From: JBAXPV01 sp037132075
GTDB lineage: Bacteria > Bacteroidota > Bacteroidia > Bacteroidales > CAIXZF01
Assembly: GCA_037132075.1 (NCBI GenBank)
Contig: JBAXPV010000018.1
Location: 1 to 64,000, forward strand
DNA: 64,000 nt
Direction of reading: 5' to 3'
The notes under the pieces are model-generated. The model saw nothing but the letters and a program-made list of their open reading frames with translations. It ran no database searches and was not told the origin of the DNA. This document shows positions 26,535-35,639 of the stretch, piece after piece. Position 1 is the first letter of the stretch; each line of letters begins with the position of its first letter. The translations under genes were made by a program, and so were the position numbers.

Positions 26535-27326
26535 TTATACTTGTTTTCTCTTTGGTTTAAAAACCAGAACCAGGAAGAAAATCAATCCTAAGAAAAGAAT
26601 GAGTGTTCCTGAGATCTTGGTAACATTTAATACATATTGTCTGCCTTGTGGGTCATAGCTGTAACAAAACTGTAATACAGCATTGATCGTTGGGCCGGCC
26701 ATGCCTTTGGAGGCTTCAGCAAGAGCGAGTTTTACTTCAAATGGCTGGAAATAAGTCCCGTAAAAATAACGGGTAAGTTTCCCTTCAGGGCTGAAGATGA
26801 TAATGCAGCCGGGATGAACAAAATCTTGTCCGGTTACTTTAAAACGAAAGCCAACTGCTTTAGTAAGTCTTTGTATATCAATACTGTCTGCTGTGAAGAA
26901 TTTCCAGCCATTGGGGTCGATCGGGACCTTCATCAAGTTGAGATAGTTCTTCTTTTTCTTTACCGCAACTTCTGTTGATTCACTATGGTCGAAACTTACG
27001 GTCAACACCTGGTAATCTTTGCCGATCACCATGCCCTTGCCCATTTTTTGGATGGCTTCGCTGAGGCTGTTCATCACCGGGCTGCAAATGCCGGGGCAGC
27101 GGTAATAGACCAGGTTTAAAATGGTAGGTTTGTTAAATTGTGCTGCAAAATTTACTGTATCACCTTTCTCATTGATGACAAGGATATCTTTGGGCATCAT
27201 GGCATTCAGATGCTCCTCCAGTCCAACTTCCGGTGTATTCTGACCTGTAGAAGTGGTATAAGTCTTCTGGGCGATCACCGCGCTGGTGAAGCAAATAGCC
27301 AGAAATAACAGACTTGACTTTCTCAT
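26535..27326 (-). CDS. SCO1/SenC family copper chaperone for the caa3 oxidase
   Basis: Start at MRKSSLLFLA, though an ATG six codons earlier is also possible. The product has about 263 residues: a signal peptide, a thioredoxin-like domain with the copper motif YRCPGICSP, the histidine in DFVHPGC, and a C-terminal transmembrane helix (GTLILFLGLIFFLVLVF). A membrane anchor at the C-terminus instead of the N-terminus is notable. SCO proteins insert copper A into subunit II. It sits between actF and ctaD. Confidence 0.92.
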   Translation of the reverse strand: MRKSSLLFLAICFTSAVIAQKTYTTSTGQNTPEVGLEEHLNAMMPKDILVINEKGDTVNFAAQFNKPTILNLVYYRCPGICSPVMNSLSEAIQKMGKGMVIGKDYQVLTVSFDHSESTEVAVKKKKNYLNLMKVPIDPNGWKFFTADSIDIQRLTKAVGFRFKVTGQDFVHPGCIIIFSPEGKLTRYFYGTYFQPFEVKLALAEASKGMAGPTINAVLQFCYSYDPQGRQYVLNVTKISGTLILFLGLIFFLVLVFKPKRKQV

Positions 27327-27358
27327 GTTGTTGCCCTTAAGCATTTTGTGGTTTGAGT

Positions 27359-28522
27359 CTATTGTTCAACTTTGTGATAGAGGCTTTCTTCGATGTAAGG
27401 ATGATTCCTTGGAATGATATTAGCTTTAGTGAGTCCGTAACCAACTACCAGGGCAAACAATCCGGCAAAGCCGATGAAGCTTCCGATTTCAACAAATCCC
27501 AATGTTGGACCGGCAGTGCCCGGGAAAATCATCGTATATAAATCGATCCAGAATCCGATCAAAAGGAGGATGCAGACATATTTGACCACTTGAATGTTAC
27601 GGTCCATTTTCCGGGACAACAATACACTAAAAGGGATCAGCCAGTTCACCACGATGTTGACATAAAAAATAGTAAGGAATCCGCCCCGCCATTGGTGTGC
27701 GTAATAGGCTGTTTCTTCAGGGATGTTGCCATACCAGATCAGCATAAACTGTGAAAACCAGAAATAACCCCATATGATAGAGAGCATGAAGAGATAACGG
27801 GAGAAGTCGAGCAGGTGACTGTCGTTGAGTTCTGGGAAGTAACCCTGTTTGTTCAGAAGAATCACAATGAGGATTAACATGGCGACACCGTGATAAAAAG
27901 CATTCACAAAGCCTTTGAGTGCGAAAATGTTACTGAACCAATGGACATCAAGTGACATAATCCAGTCGAAAGTAGTAAAGCTGAAGCTAAGACCGATGAT
28001 GAAAATGAAAATCTTTGAAAGCTGTTCCATTTTGTTAAATCCGTTCAGTCCGCCTTCCAGGTCTTCTTTCAGGCTTGCTTTTCGGAGCAGGTTTGACATC
28101 AGGATCCAAAGGCCAAAAAATACGAACATGCGGATCACAAAGAAAGGTAGGTTGAGATACGGGGCTTTGTGTGCAATCACAGGATCACTTACCACAGCTT
28201 CAGGACGTGACCATTCATAAAGATGATGCATACCCAGAAGCATCACCAATGCAAAAAGAGCGGCGACAGGGAAATAATAACTCATGGCTTCAGGTACGCG
28301 GCGGAACATGGCCGACCAACCCGATTGAGTGATATACTGGAGCGACAAAAAGAAGGCCCCTCCGATACTTAAACTCAGGAAATAATAATTGTTCAGCAGG
28401 AGGTTAGCCCAGGCTTCTTTGGCATTGGTCATAAAACCAAGTGCCAGGGCAATAATCCCAATCAATACCATAGCCCCGGCAATGATCTTGAACCTTTGAC
28501 TTAAAGTAAATGTTTTGTCCAT
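27359..28522 (-). CDS. actF: Alternative complex III subunit ActF
   Basis: A 387-residue integral membrane protein with about ten helices. It includes GMHHLYEWSRPEAV and FTTFDWIMSLDVHWFSNIF, typical of the ActF family of quinol:cytochrome c oxidoreductases. It shares a distant fold with NrfD-like ActC. It lies between actE and the SCO gene, in the standard Bacteroidota order. Confidence 0.93.
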   Translation of the reverse strand: MDKTFTLSQRFKIIAGAMVLIGIIALALGFMTNAKEAWANLLLNNYYFLSLSIGGAFFLSLQYITQSGWSAMFRRVPEAMSYYFPVAALFALVMLLGMHHLYEWSRPEAVVSDPVIAHKAPYLNLPFFVIRMFVFFGLWILMSNLLRKASLKEDLEGGLNGFNKMEQLSKIFIFIIGLSFSFTTFDWIMSLDVHWFSNIFALKGFVNAFYHGVAMLILIVILLNKQGYFPELNDSHLLDFSRYLFMLSIIWGYFWFSQFMLIWYGNIPEETAYYAHQWRGGFLTIFYVNIVVNWLIPFSVLLSRKMDRNIQVVKYVCILLLIGFWIDLYTMIFPGTAGPTLGFVEIGSFIGFAGLFALVVGYGLTKANIIPRNHPYIEESLYHKVEQ

Positions 28523-28540
28523 AACAGGCCTGTTTTGGGG

Positions 28541-29131
28541 TTAAGGTTTCTTTTGGAGTTCATGTTGCACATAAAGCACTACTTTCCAGCGATCATCGGG
28601 TTTGATTTGAGCGCCATGAGGCCCCATTACGTTGTATCCGTTTGTGATAACATGGTAGATCTCACCGGCAGGCAGTCCCATTACTCTTTCGGAATGAAAG
28701 TCAGCAGGTTTAACCGGGAAACGCCCACTGGTGAATAGGTAACCATCGCCATTGCCCTGGTCTCCATGGCAGTTTTTGCAAAAGACGGTGAAAAGATTTT
28801 TCCCTTGTTCCAGGGTTTTTGCATTGATCTGATAAGGGTTTTTCAGTTCTAATCCTGCCTGAGTTCTTCCTTCAGGGGTATTGGGATACGGATAAGGGAC
28901 CATTTCCCTCGAGACTGTTCCGGCAACAGGTGCCTGTTCTGTCTTCCCATCCTTGTAATTAGGGTTTGGGCTATAAGTCTCGTATGCTAGGCTATGCGCC
29001 ATGTCAGGGAAGTACTCATAACCTTTGTCGTTCCGGCTGCGGTCGCATGAGGTCATCCCCAGCCCCGACACAATAAAGCCGGTCGCTATGAAAAGGGCCT
29101 TGTAAGCCGGTTTGATTCGTAATATTGTCAT
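28541..29131 (-). CDS. actE: Alternative complex III subunit ActE, monoheme cytochrome c lipoprotein
   Basis: Start at MTILRIKPAY (196 residues); the longer frame overlaps actD without a signal. The lipoprotein signal ends LGMTSC. One heme motif, FCKNCHGDQGNGDG, and a later VMGPHGAQI region fit ActE. It receives electrons from ActA or passes them to the oxidase. It lies 31 nt after actD. Confidence 0.92.
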   Translation of the reverse strand: MTILRIKPAYKALFIATGFIVSGLGMTSCDRSRNDKGYEYFPDMAHSLAYETYSPNPNYKDGKTEQAPVAGTVSREMVPYPYPNTPEGRTQAGLELKNPYQINAKTLEQGKNLFTVFCKNCHGDQGNGDGYLFTSGRFPVKPADFHSERVMGLPAGEIYHVITNGYNVMGPHGAQIKPDDRWKVVLYVQHELQKKP

Positions 29132-29162
29132 CTCACTAATGATTATTCTGTATGAATAAATA

Positions 29163-29678
29163 TTATATAGCTTCTTGTTCAATAACTTCAGTAGCACCAT
29201 GGGTGCTGAGAATGGTTTTTAAGCCCGCTAAGTCTTTTACATCTGCCTTGTCCAATACAAGCACAAACTGGTCATCGGTCGATCTGAGAATTGGCTGTCG
29301 GGCCGTTTTTCCGGGATAGATCCTTGCTTTGATCGAAAAGGTGAACAGGCTGAGGATTGTAATAGATAAAATCGTCAAAATTACCGTCACAACAATAAAT
29401 GAAGGGAATGCCCTCGTCGGCTTTCCTCCGTAATTGATTGGCCAGTCGCTCACTGAAGTCCAGAATATAAACGCCAGAATTGCAAAAACAGCCAGCAATC
29501 CATAAAAGAAAGCAGTCAGGATGAATGATGATTCTCTCTCAAGAATTTCAAAGATGTGATGACTAGGGTAAGGAGTGTAGGTGTCCTTCATCGGGACTTT
29601 CTTTTCCTTGAGCTCCTCCATGGCAGCAACTAAGCTGCCTTCATCACCAAAGATTCCAATGATATCTGTCTTTTCCAT
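29163..29678 (-). CDS. actD: Alternative complex III subunit ActD (DUF3341)
   Basis: Start at MEKTDIIGIF (171 residues), which avoids overlap with actC. An N-terminal soluble part contains IIGIFGDEGSLVAAM and TYTPYPSHHIFEI. Two transmembrane helices follow, and SVSDWPINYGGKPTRAFPSFI lies between them. These are the hallmarks of DUF3341 ActD proteins. It is an accessory membrane subunit. Confidence 0.93.
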   Translation of the reverse strand: MEKTDIIGIFGDEGSLVAAMEELKEKKVPMKDTYTPYPSHHIFEILERESSFILTAFFYGLLAVFAILAFIFWTSVSDWPINYGGKPTRAFPSFIVVTVILTILSITILSLFTFSIKARIYPGKTARQPILRSTDDQFVLVLDKADVKDLAGLKTILSTHGATEVIEQEAI

Positions 29679-29688
29679 AGCAGCCGGA

Positions 29689-31056
29689 TTATTGGTGTTT
29701 GTTGTTTTTATCACTGAGTTTCAATACCATCTTCACTTCGTGAATGGCGATCATCGGGATAAACTTAAAGAACAGGAGTACACCGGTTGCAAAAATGCCG
29801 AGTGTTCCGATATAAATACCAACTTCAACCCATGACGGAGAATAGGTCGTCCACGCTGATGGAAGATAATCTTTCGACAGAGAAGTAACGATGATGTTAA
29901 AACGCTCATACCACATACCCACATTGATAAATAGTGAGATGATGAGGGCTGCCGTGAGATTCTTCCTGACTTTTTTAAACCAGAAGAGTTGGGGAATGAT
30001 GGCATTACAAACGACCATTGCCCAGAATTGGAAGGTATAATCCCCGGTAATTCTATTGTGGAAAAAGGTAAACATCTCATAAGGATTCCCTGAATACCAG
30101 GCGACGAAAACCTCAGTAGCATAAGCAGTACCCATGATCAAAGAGACGAATATCAGAATCTTCGCAATAGCATTGAGGTGAGAATCAGTGATATAGTCGT
30201 CAAGTTTGTAGAATTTACGTATCGTAATCATCAGCGTCATTACCATGGCAAAACCTGAAAAGATAGCTCCCACAACGAAATAAGGTGGAAACAATGTCGC
30301 ATGCCACCCTGGAATCACTGAAGAGGCAAAGTCAGTTGATACAATGGAGTGAACCGAAACAACCAGCACAGCAGCAATACCACCCAGCACGAAGCTGAGT
30401 TTCTCATAACGAAGCCATTCCATGGAAGAGCCAGTCCAGCCAAAGGCCAGGAATCCGTAAACGGCTTTTTTTACTTTAGATGTGGTTTTGTCACGGATCG
30501 TGGCAAAGTCTGGCACCATGCCAAAATACCAAAAGGACGCTGAAATCAGCAGGTATGAGCTAATCGCGATGAAGTCCCAGAACAAAGGGGAGTTGAAGTT
30601 CACCCACAGCGGGCCACGGGAATTTGGATAGGGAAGCACGAAGAAGAAATTCCACGGACGCCCCATGTGAACGATTGGGTATATCCCCGCACAGATTACA
30701 GCAAAGACAGTCATGGCTTCAGCTGCACGGTTTATAGATGTTCTCCATTTCTGCCTCAGAATTAACAGGAAGATTGAAAATGCGGTGCCGGCATGCCCGA
30801 TCCCGATCCACCATACGAAGTTAATGATCTCCCATCCCCAGGCTACTGACGTGTTAACATTCCAGGTTCCGATACCATATCTGACAGTGACGTACATGGC
30901 GTAAAGTCCCCATGCCATTGACAGAAGACTGATGGCTAAGGCGGCTTTCCACCAATTCGGGGCTTTGTTGTCGATGGGCGCGACGACGTCCTTACTGATA
31001 AGGCCGTAAGTTTTATCGCCATAAATCAACGGACCCCTGATCTCAGTTTTATACAT
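29689..31056 (-). CDS. actC: Alternative complex III subunit ActC (NrfD/PsrC-like quinol-binding membrane subunit)
   Basis: The 455-residue protein has about ten helices of the NrfD family. Segments include TSVAWGWEIINFVWWIGIGH, MGRPWNFFFVLPYPNSRG and GWTGSSMEWLRYEKLS. In the family this subunit oxidises quinol and may pump protons. It follows actB by 24 nt. Confidence 0.95.
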   Translation of the reverse strand: MYKTEIRGPLIYGDKTYGLISKDVVAPIDNKAPNWWKAALAISLLSMAWGLYAMYVTVRYGIGTWNVNTSVAWGWEIINFVWWIGIGHAGTAFSIFLLILRQKWRTSINRAAEAMTVFAVICAGIYPIVHMGRPWNFFFVLPYPNSRGPLWVNFNSPLFWDFIAISSYLLISASFWYFGMVPDFATIRDKTTSKVKKAVYGFLAFGWTGSSMEWLRYEKLSFVLGGIAAVLVVSVHSIVSTDFASSVIPGWHATLFPPYFVVGAIFSGFAMVMTLMITIRKFYKLDDYITDSHLNAIAKILIFVSLIMGTAYATEVFVAWYSGNPYEMFTFFHNRITGDYTFQFWAMVVCNAIIPQLFWFKKVRKNLTAALIISLFINVGMWYERFNIIVTSLSKDYLPSAWTTYSPSWVEVGIYIGTLGIFATGVLLFFKFIPMIAIHEVKMVLKLSDKNNKHQ

Positions 31057-31080
31057 GTCCTAATAATTATATATTGACGT

Positions 31081-34059
31081 TTATGCTTTTTCTTGTTTTA
31101 CTTCATTCTCCAGATTCCTGATCCTGGTCATATAACTGACACCCGGTAAGGTGTGAAGGTCTTCCAGGAGGTTGTAATTCCGCGGATCTTTCAATGCCTT
31201 GGAAATGTCACTGTTTGGGTCATTACGATCACCAAAGACCAAAGCCTTTGGCGGGCAACTCTGTACACAGGCTGTCATCACTTCTCCGTCTTTTACCGGG
31301 CGCCCGTCCAGCTTAGCTGTTTGTTTCTTTTCTTGTATCCTTTGGATACAGAAAGAACATTTCTCCACGACTCCTCTTTCTCTGACAACCACATCTGGGT
31401 TAAGAACCATCTTGCCAAGTTCGTTCTCAGTACCGTAAGGGAATTCCTTATTGTCGGCATAGCGGAACCAGTTAAAACGTCTTACCTTATAGGGACAGTT
31501 GTTGATACAATATTTCGTGCCGATACAGCGGTTGTATGCCATCTGGTTCAGCCCCTCAGTGCTGTGTGTCGTTGCAGAAACCGGGCAGACATTTTCGCAG
31601 GGAGCGTTGTCGCAATGCTGACACATGACGGGCTGAAAAGCTACACTAGGATCTTCAGCTTCTCCAACGTAATAACGGTCGATACGAATCCAGTGCATGT
31701 CGCGCTTTTTGCGTACTTCTTCTTTTCCGATAACCGGGATGTTGTTTTCTGCCTGGCATGCAATCAAACAGGCACTGCAACCGGTACAGGTATTCAGGTC
31801 GACCATCAGGCCCCAGTGGTGAATAGGATATTCAATGTCAGGGTATAAAGAGACTTTGTTTTTCATGAACTCTTCATGGAGCTCATTGCCTGCGCCTGCA
31901 TTGACTTTCCACTCATTCAGCGTCGTTTCCCTGATAAGAGGTCTGCCTTCCATGCTTTGATGTTCCTGGCTTTTGGCAAAGTTGTGCTTGCCTGCTGTTT
32001 TGCCAAGTTTGGCATTGATATTATAATATTGTAAAGTGCCTTCCTTCATGGTAGCCAGGCTGAATGCATTTGCGCCCACGCCATTGGCTACAGGGCCAAG
32101 TTCTGTATGGCCATAACCAAGAGCAATGGCGACAACACCATAAGCCTGTCCGGGTTGAAGAAGGACAGGAAGTTCAATTTTGTCATTGATTTTCACGATA
32201 TCACCTTCAGCTAAAGTCATTTCGGCTGCCATTTTTGGTGATAGTGCTACGTAATTGTCCCATGTGACCTTTGAAACCGGGTCGGGGAGTTCCTGTAGCC
32301 ATGGATTGTTGCCCAACTGGCCGTTTCCAATTGCCACCGACTGGTAAAGGAAGATCTCAGTACCAGAAACGCTGGATCCGATATTGTCGAAAGCACTGCT
32401 AATAGAGGCAAGGCTGAGGGCAGGGCTTGTTTCTACGGCATATTCAAATACACCACCTTGAAGAGACTTATTCCAGAATGAAGTAAAACTGGCTGTATCT
32501 GTCTGTAGGTGAAAATAGTTCTTCTCCCAGTATTTTTGAATGTAAGTATGATAATCATCGGCACTCCCCATCCATTTTAGCAGGCTGTCCTGGAAGTCAC
32601 GGGTATCGAAAAGTTTATTGATGGCGGGCTGTGCCAGAGACAATGAACCTTTGCGTGGTTCTGCGTCGTTCCATGACTCAAGGTAATTACTTCCCGGGCA
32701 TACAAATTGTGAAAGTTTTGCGGTCTCATCCCAGGCAGAAGCAAAGCTCAGGCTGAGTTTTGCTTTTTTCAGGCCTTCGGCAAATTTACTTGCTTCCGGA
32801 AAATCATAAACAGGATTGACATTATAACACAATAAAGCATCGATTTTGCCCACTGCGAGGTCATTGGCCAGGGCGATCACCGGCTCATCAATTCCTTTGA
32901 GCGTCTGCATTGGCCTGTTGAGGTCAAGTGTCGTTCCGTAGTTACCCAGGAGATAATTGATTCCATTGGCAATCATTTGTGTTTTGACGTCATTGCTGCC
33001 ACAGATCACGATTGATTTTCCTCTGGCAGACCAAAGCCTCGAAGCAATTTCTTTTATATCGACAGATGAAGGAGGTACATTAAAGACAGGGTTTCCTGCA
33101 AGCCTTGCAATCTCGTTGTAAAGATTCGCCAATATTATTTTTTCTTGTGAGGGCTTGATCGAAAAACGGTGATCAGCGCTGCTGCCCGTCAAGGTCATCG
33201 TGCTCTCAAACTGATAATGTTTGGACATTTTCAGTTTGCTGGCAGAAACACGACGAGTCGCAGCATATTGTCTCGAAAATTCAACTGGCGACAACCAGGT
33301 ACCCAGGAAGTCGGCATTTACGCCAACGATGACCTCTGCAGATTCAAAGTTCATTGCAGGGATTGCCTGGCGTCCAAAATTTAGTTGGTTGGCCTGGAGC
33401 ATAGCCGACGAAGAAACCGCATCATACATGATGTGGCTGGTCCCGGGAAATTTAAGCTGGAATTCTTTGATTAGCTCCAGTGTAGATGGACTGATGATGC
33501 TTGAAGTGAGTAAAGCAATCTTGCCTTTGGCAGCGGAAATAGAATTGAGTTGTGCGAAAATCTCTGCGTCAAGTTCTGCCCAGCTGGTGGCTGTGTTCTT
33601 CTTTTGTGGCCCTTTGATACGGCCACCTTCATCATATAGATTAAACACTGAGGCCTGTACACGGGCCGTTGTTCCACCTTTGCTGATCGGGGAGAGGTCG
33701 TTCCCTTCAATCTTGATAGGACGGCCATCTCTTACTTTTACAAGGATACTGTTGTATTCAGTCCCGTCATAATAAGTTGATGCATAGTAATTTGCGGTTC
33801 CGGGTGTGATGTCTTCCGGTTTAATAAGGTATGGGATTGCTTTATTAACAGGATTTTTACAGCTTGATAGAACTGCAGCTGTGGCAAAGCCAAAACCGAC
33901 AAATTTCAAAAAATCGCGGCGGGAAGGGTGCATATTATTGCCTTCATTTTCCAGGAAGTCAATCATTTCCTGTTTTGCCGGGAGTTCAGAGAGCGTGGCC
34001 AGTTTTACGGCTCCTTCTTCCTGAAGTGATTCTTCTATAGTTTTCCAATATTTCTTCAT
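31081..34059 (-). CDS. actB: Alternative complex III subunit ActB, Tat-type molybdopterin-oxidoreductase-like iron-sulfur protein
   Basis: Start at MKKYWKTIEE (992 residues). A Tat-type signal is internal: MHPSRRDFLKFVGFGFA at about 43-59, followed by a lipobox-like VLSSC. Residues 70-730 resemble a molybdopterin oxidoreductase domain that has lost its cofactor in this family. The C-terminal part (750-960) is ferredoxin-like, with CTGCSACLIACQAENN, CQHCDNAPCENVCP, CIGTKYCINNCPYKV and CSFCIQRI...CVQSCPPKAL. These should hold three or four Fe-S clusters. It carries electrons from ActC to ActA. Confidence 0.95.
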   Translation of the reverse strand: MKKYWKTIEESLQEEGAVKLATLSELPAKQEMIDFLENEGNNMHPSRRDFLKFVGFGFATAAVLSSCKNPVNKAIPYLIKPEDITPGTANYYASTYYDGTEYNSILVKVRDGRPIKIEGNDLSPISKGGTTARVQASVFNLYDEGGRIKGPQKKNTATSWAELDAEIFAQLNSISAAKGKIALLTSSIISPSTLELIKEFQLKFPGTSHIMYDAVSSSAMLQANQLNFGRQAIPAMNFESAEVIVGVNADFLGTWLSPVEFSRQYAATRRVSASKLKMSKHYQFESTMTLTGSSADHRFSIKPSQEKIILANLYNEIARLAGNPVFNVPPSSVDIKEIASRLWSARGKSIVICGSNDVKTQMIANGINYLLGNYGTTLDLNRPMQTLKGIDEPVIALANDLAVGKIDALLCYNVNPVYDFPEASKFAEGLKKAKLSLSFASAWDETAKLSQFVCPGSNYLESWNDAEPRKGSLSLAQPAINKLFDTRDFQDSLLKWMGSADDYHTYIQKYWEKNYFHLQTDTASFTSFWNKSLQGGVFEYAVETSPALSLASISSAFDNIGSSVSGTEIFLYQSVAIGNGQLGNNPWLQELPDPVSKVTWDNYVALSPKMAAEMTLAEGDIVKINDKIELPVLLQPGQAYGVVAIALGYGHTELGPVANGVGANAFSLATMKEGTLQYYNINAKLGKTAGKHNFAKSQEHQSMEGRPLIRETTLNEWKVNAGAGNELHEEFMKNKVSLYPDIEYPIHHWGLMVDLNTCTGCSACLIACQAENNIPVIGKEEVRKKRDMHWIRIDRYYVGEAEDPSVAFQPVMCQHCDNAPCENVCPVSATTHSTEGLNQMAYNRCIGTKYCINNCPYKVRRFNWFRYADNKEFPYGTENELGKMVLNPDVVVRERGVVEKCSFCIQRIQEKKQTAKLDGRPVKDGEVMTACVQSCPPKALVFGDRNDPNSDISKALKDPRNYNLLEDLHTLPGVSYMTRIRNLENEVKQEKA

Positions 34060-34114
34060 GAACAATGATTTGAAAGAAAGAATAATCTGATCGTGTTGAG
34101 GGTCATGATTTTTT

Positions 34115-35281
34115 TTAGTAATGACATTTCATACAATCGAGGCCTCCGATGGTTTCGGCGGTAACCGCTTTCACCTGGCCTGATTTCACCAGATCATTAA
34201 GTTTAGTTGCATTTTTGTAATAAGGATTGTCCATCTGGACTTTGGTCTGACGGTGGCAATTCACACACCACCCCATACTCAGGTCGTTTTCCTGTTTCAT
34301 GATGTTCATCGTTTCAACGGCACCATGACAAGTAGCACAGGCGATTTTCCCGGCTCCCACATGTTGTGCATGGCTGAAAAAGACATGATCCTGAAGCTTG
34401 TGAATCCGTACCCACTCGATAGGTGTGTTGTTGGCAATTGCATCTTTAATCTTCTGAATCTCAAACTTTCCGGAGTTTCTGCCATTCAATACCGCGTTGT
34501 GACAATTAAGGCAAAGATTTGCAGAAGGAATCACAGCAGATTTTCCTGTTGAGGCACCGCTGTGGCAATACTGACAGTCAATTTTATTGTCGCCGGCATG
34601 AACCTTATGTGAGAATTTGATAGGTTGATCCGGGGCATAACCAGGGGTCCGACTCAGGGCTTTGGCTTCAGTATAGGCTAGTTGCGAATGAAATCCCAAA
34701 CCGGCAATCAATACAATATAATGAATAGCACGGTATTTAAATCGTCTGGTGAAGATCAAATCGACCAGGGCCAAAGCCATCAAGATCCCAACCAGGAAAA
34801 AGAGAATCAGCTTAATAGGAAATGCCTTCAAGGGAGCCAGGCCGTGCATTTCCAGGTTGTTGAAATAGGCTCTGAGGTTGTTAATTTCTCCATCAGTGAC
34901 CTTGATCCCTTTGTGGGCATCAGTCATCTTCTGAGAAACTGGCGTTTCAAAGACAGTTTTAACTTCAGAATTTCTCTTCCGCTTGAACCAAAGGGCCAGG
35001 TCGGTGGCGGATGGACTCCAGTTAATCGTATCGGTGATGGCTGTATAATGACAGCCGGCACAGTTAAACGTGCCGGATTCATAGGGTGTCAGACCGTAAA
35101 AAAGACGTTCACCCATCAAAATTTCATGGGTCATTTCTTTATCTGCCTTGTGTACTGGCGCATGATCGGTCCCGATCGGGTTGGCGAAAGCCGCGCCTGT
35201 AAAGGAAAACAGGAGGCTTAGGGCCAAAGAAGCTATGAAAAACAAGGGTTTCCCCGTTTTTCGGAATCCTAGATAACTCAT
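34115..35281 (-). CDS. actA: Alternative complex III multiheme cytochrome ActA, six CXXCH motifs
   Basis: Start at MSYLGFRKTG (388 residues), with a signal-like helix ending AAFANP. An N-terminal domain has one heme motif (CAGCHYTAI). A transmembrane helix near residue 165-185 leads to the usual pentaheme part, with CQYCHSG, CLNCHNA, CATCHGA, CVNCHRQ and the terminal CMKCHY. Described ActA proteins such as that of Rhodothermus marinus are pentaheme, so the first motif is an extra site. It is the first gene of the act-SCO-cta run. Confidence 0.93.
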   Translation of the reverse strand: MSYLGFRKTGKPLFFIASLALSLLFSFTGAAFANPIGTDHAPVHKADKEMTHEILMGERLFYGLTPYESGTFNCAGCHYTAITDTINWSPSATDLALWFKRKRNSEVKTVFETPVSQKMTDAHKGIKVTDGEINNLRAYFNNLEMHGLAPLKAFPIKLILFFLVGILMALALVDLIFTRRFKYRAIHYIVLIAGLGFHSQLAYTEAKALSRTPGYAPDQPIKFSHKVHAGDNKIDCQYCHSGASTGKSAVIPSANLCLNCHNAVLNGRNSGKFEIQKIKDAIANNTPIEWVRIHKLQDHVFFSHAQHVGAGKIACATCHGAVETMNIMKQENDLSMGWCVNCHRQTKVQMDNPYYKNATKLNDLVKSGQVKAVTAETIGGLDCMKCHY

Positions 35282-35593
35282 ATCCAGATGGGTAAAGTTG
35301 TTATGTCGATAAAAATAGTATATCACTCAGTTTCTTGGCTAAGATAAATACAAATTTTTTTTTAATCCCAAGCTAATTTGGTAGCTAAATGCTTAAATAC
35401 ACTATTTGTAATTGGTCTAAATAGAGCGCACTTGCCATATGACTGTGAATGTCAACGTATTGGGTGATTAGAAGTATTCTAAATAAGGTTTTTTTTGGCT
35501 TTCCTGCTATTAGGAAAAGATGCATGTGGTTTTTTTAAGCAGGTTACATCAGCAACCGGCAATATGCTCACATTATTAATGAGCAAATTGTTT
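35282..35593. other. Intergenic region upstream of actA
   Basis: No gene is supported here. It is AT-rich, with several T-runs, and carries a TGCTCA (35565-35570)..TGAGCA (35580-35585) inverted repeat similar to one upstream of the cco operon. No exact TAnnTTTG box for actA was found. Confidence 0.5.
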
Positions 35594-35636
35594 CGTGTTG
35601 TTGTGTGGGGTGTGTGGTCGTGTGCCCGTGTGCGCG
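35594..35636. repeat. GTGTGC-rich low-complexity intergenic element, copy 1
   Basis: This is a run of GTGTG, GTGTGCCCG and GTGTGCGCG units just downstream of the TPM-domain gene stop codon. Related GTGTGC-rich segments occur at 43778-43815 and 46158-46265. Confidence 0.5.
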
Positions 35637-35639
35637 TAG

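Noticed and set aside
31153..31848. Plus-strand frame of 231 codons inside actB
   Set aside because: Antisense to the Fe-S domain of ActB, whose cysteine motifs show which strand is coding.
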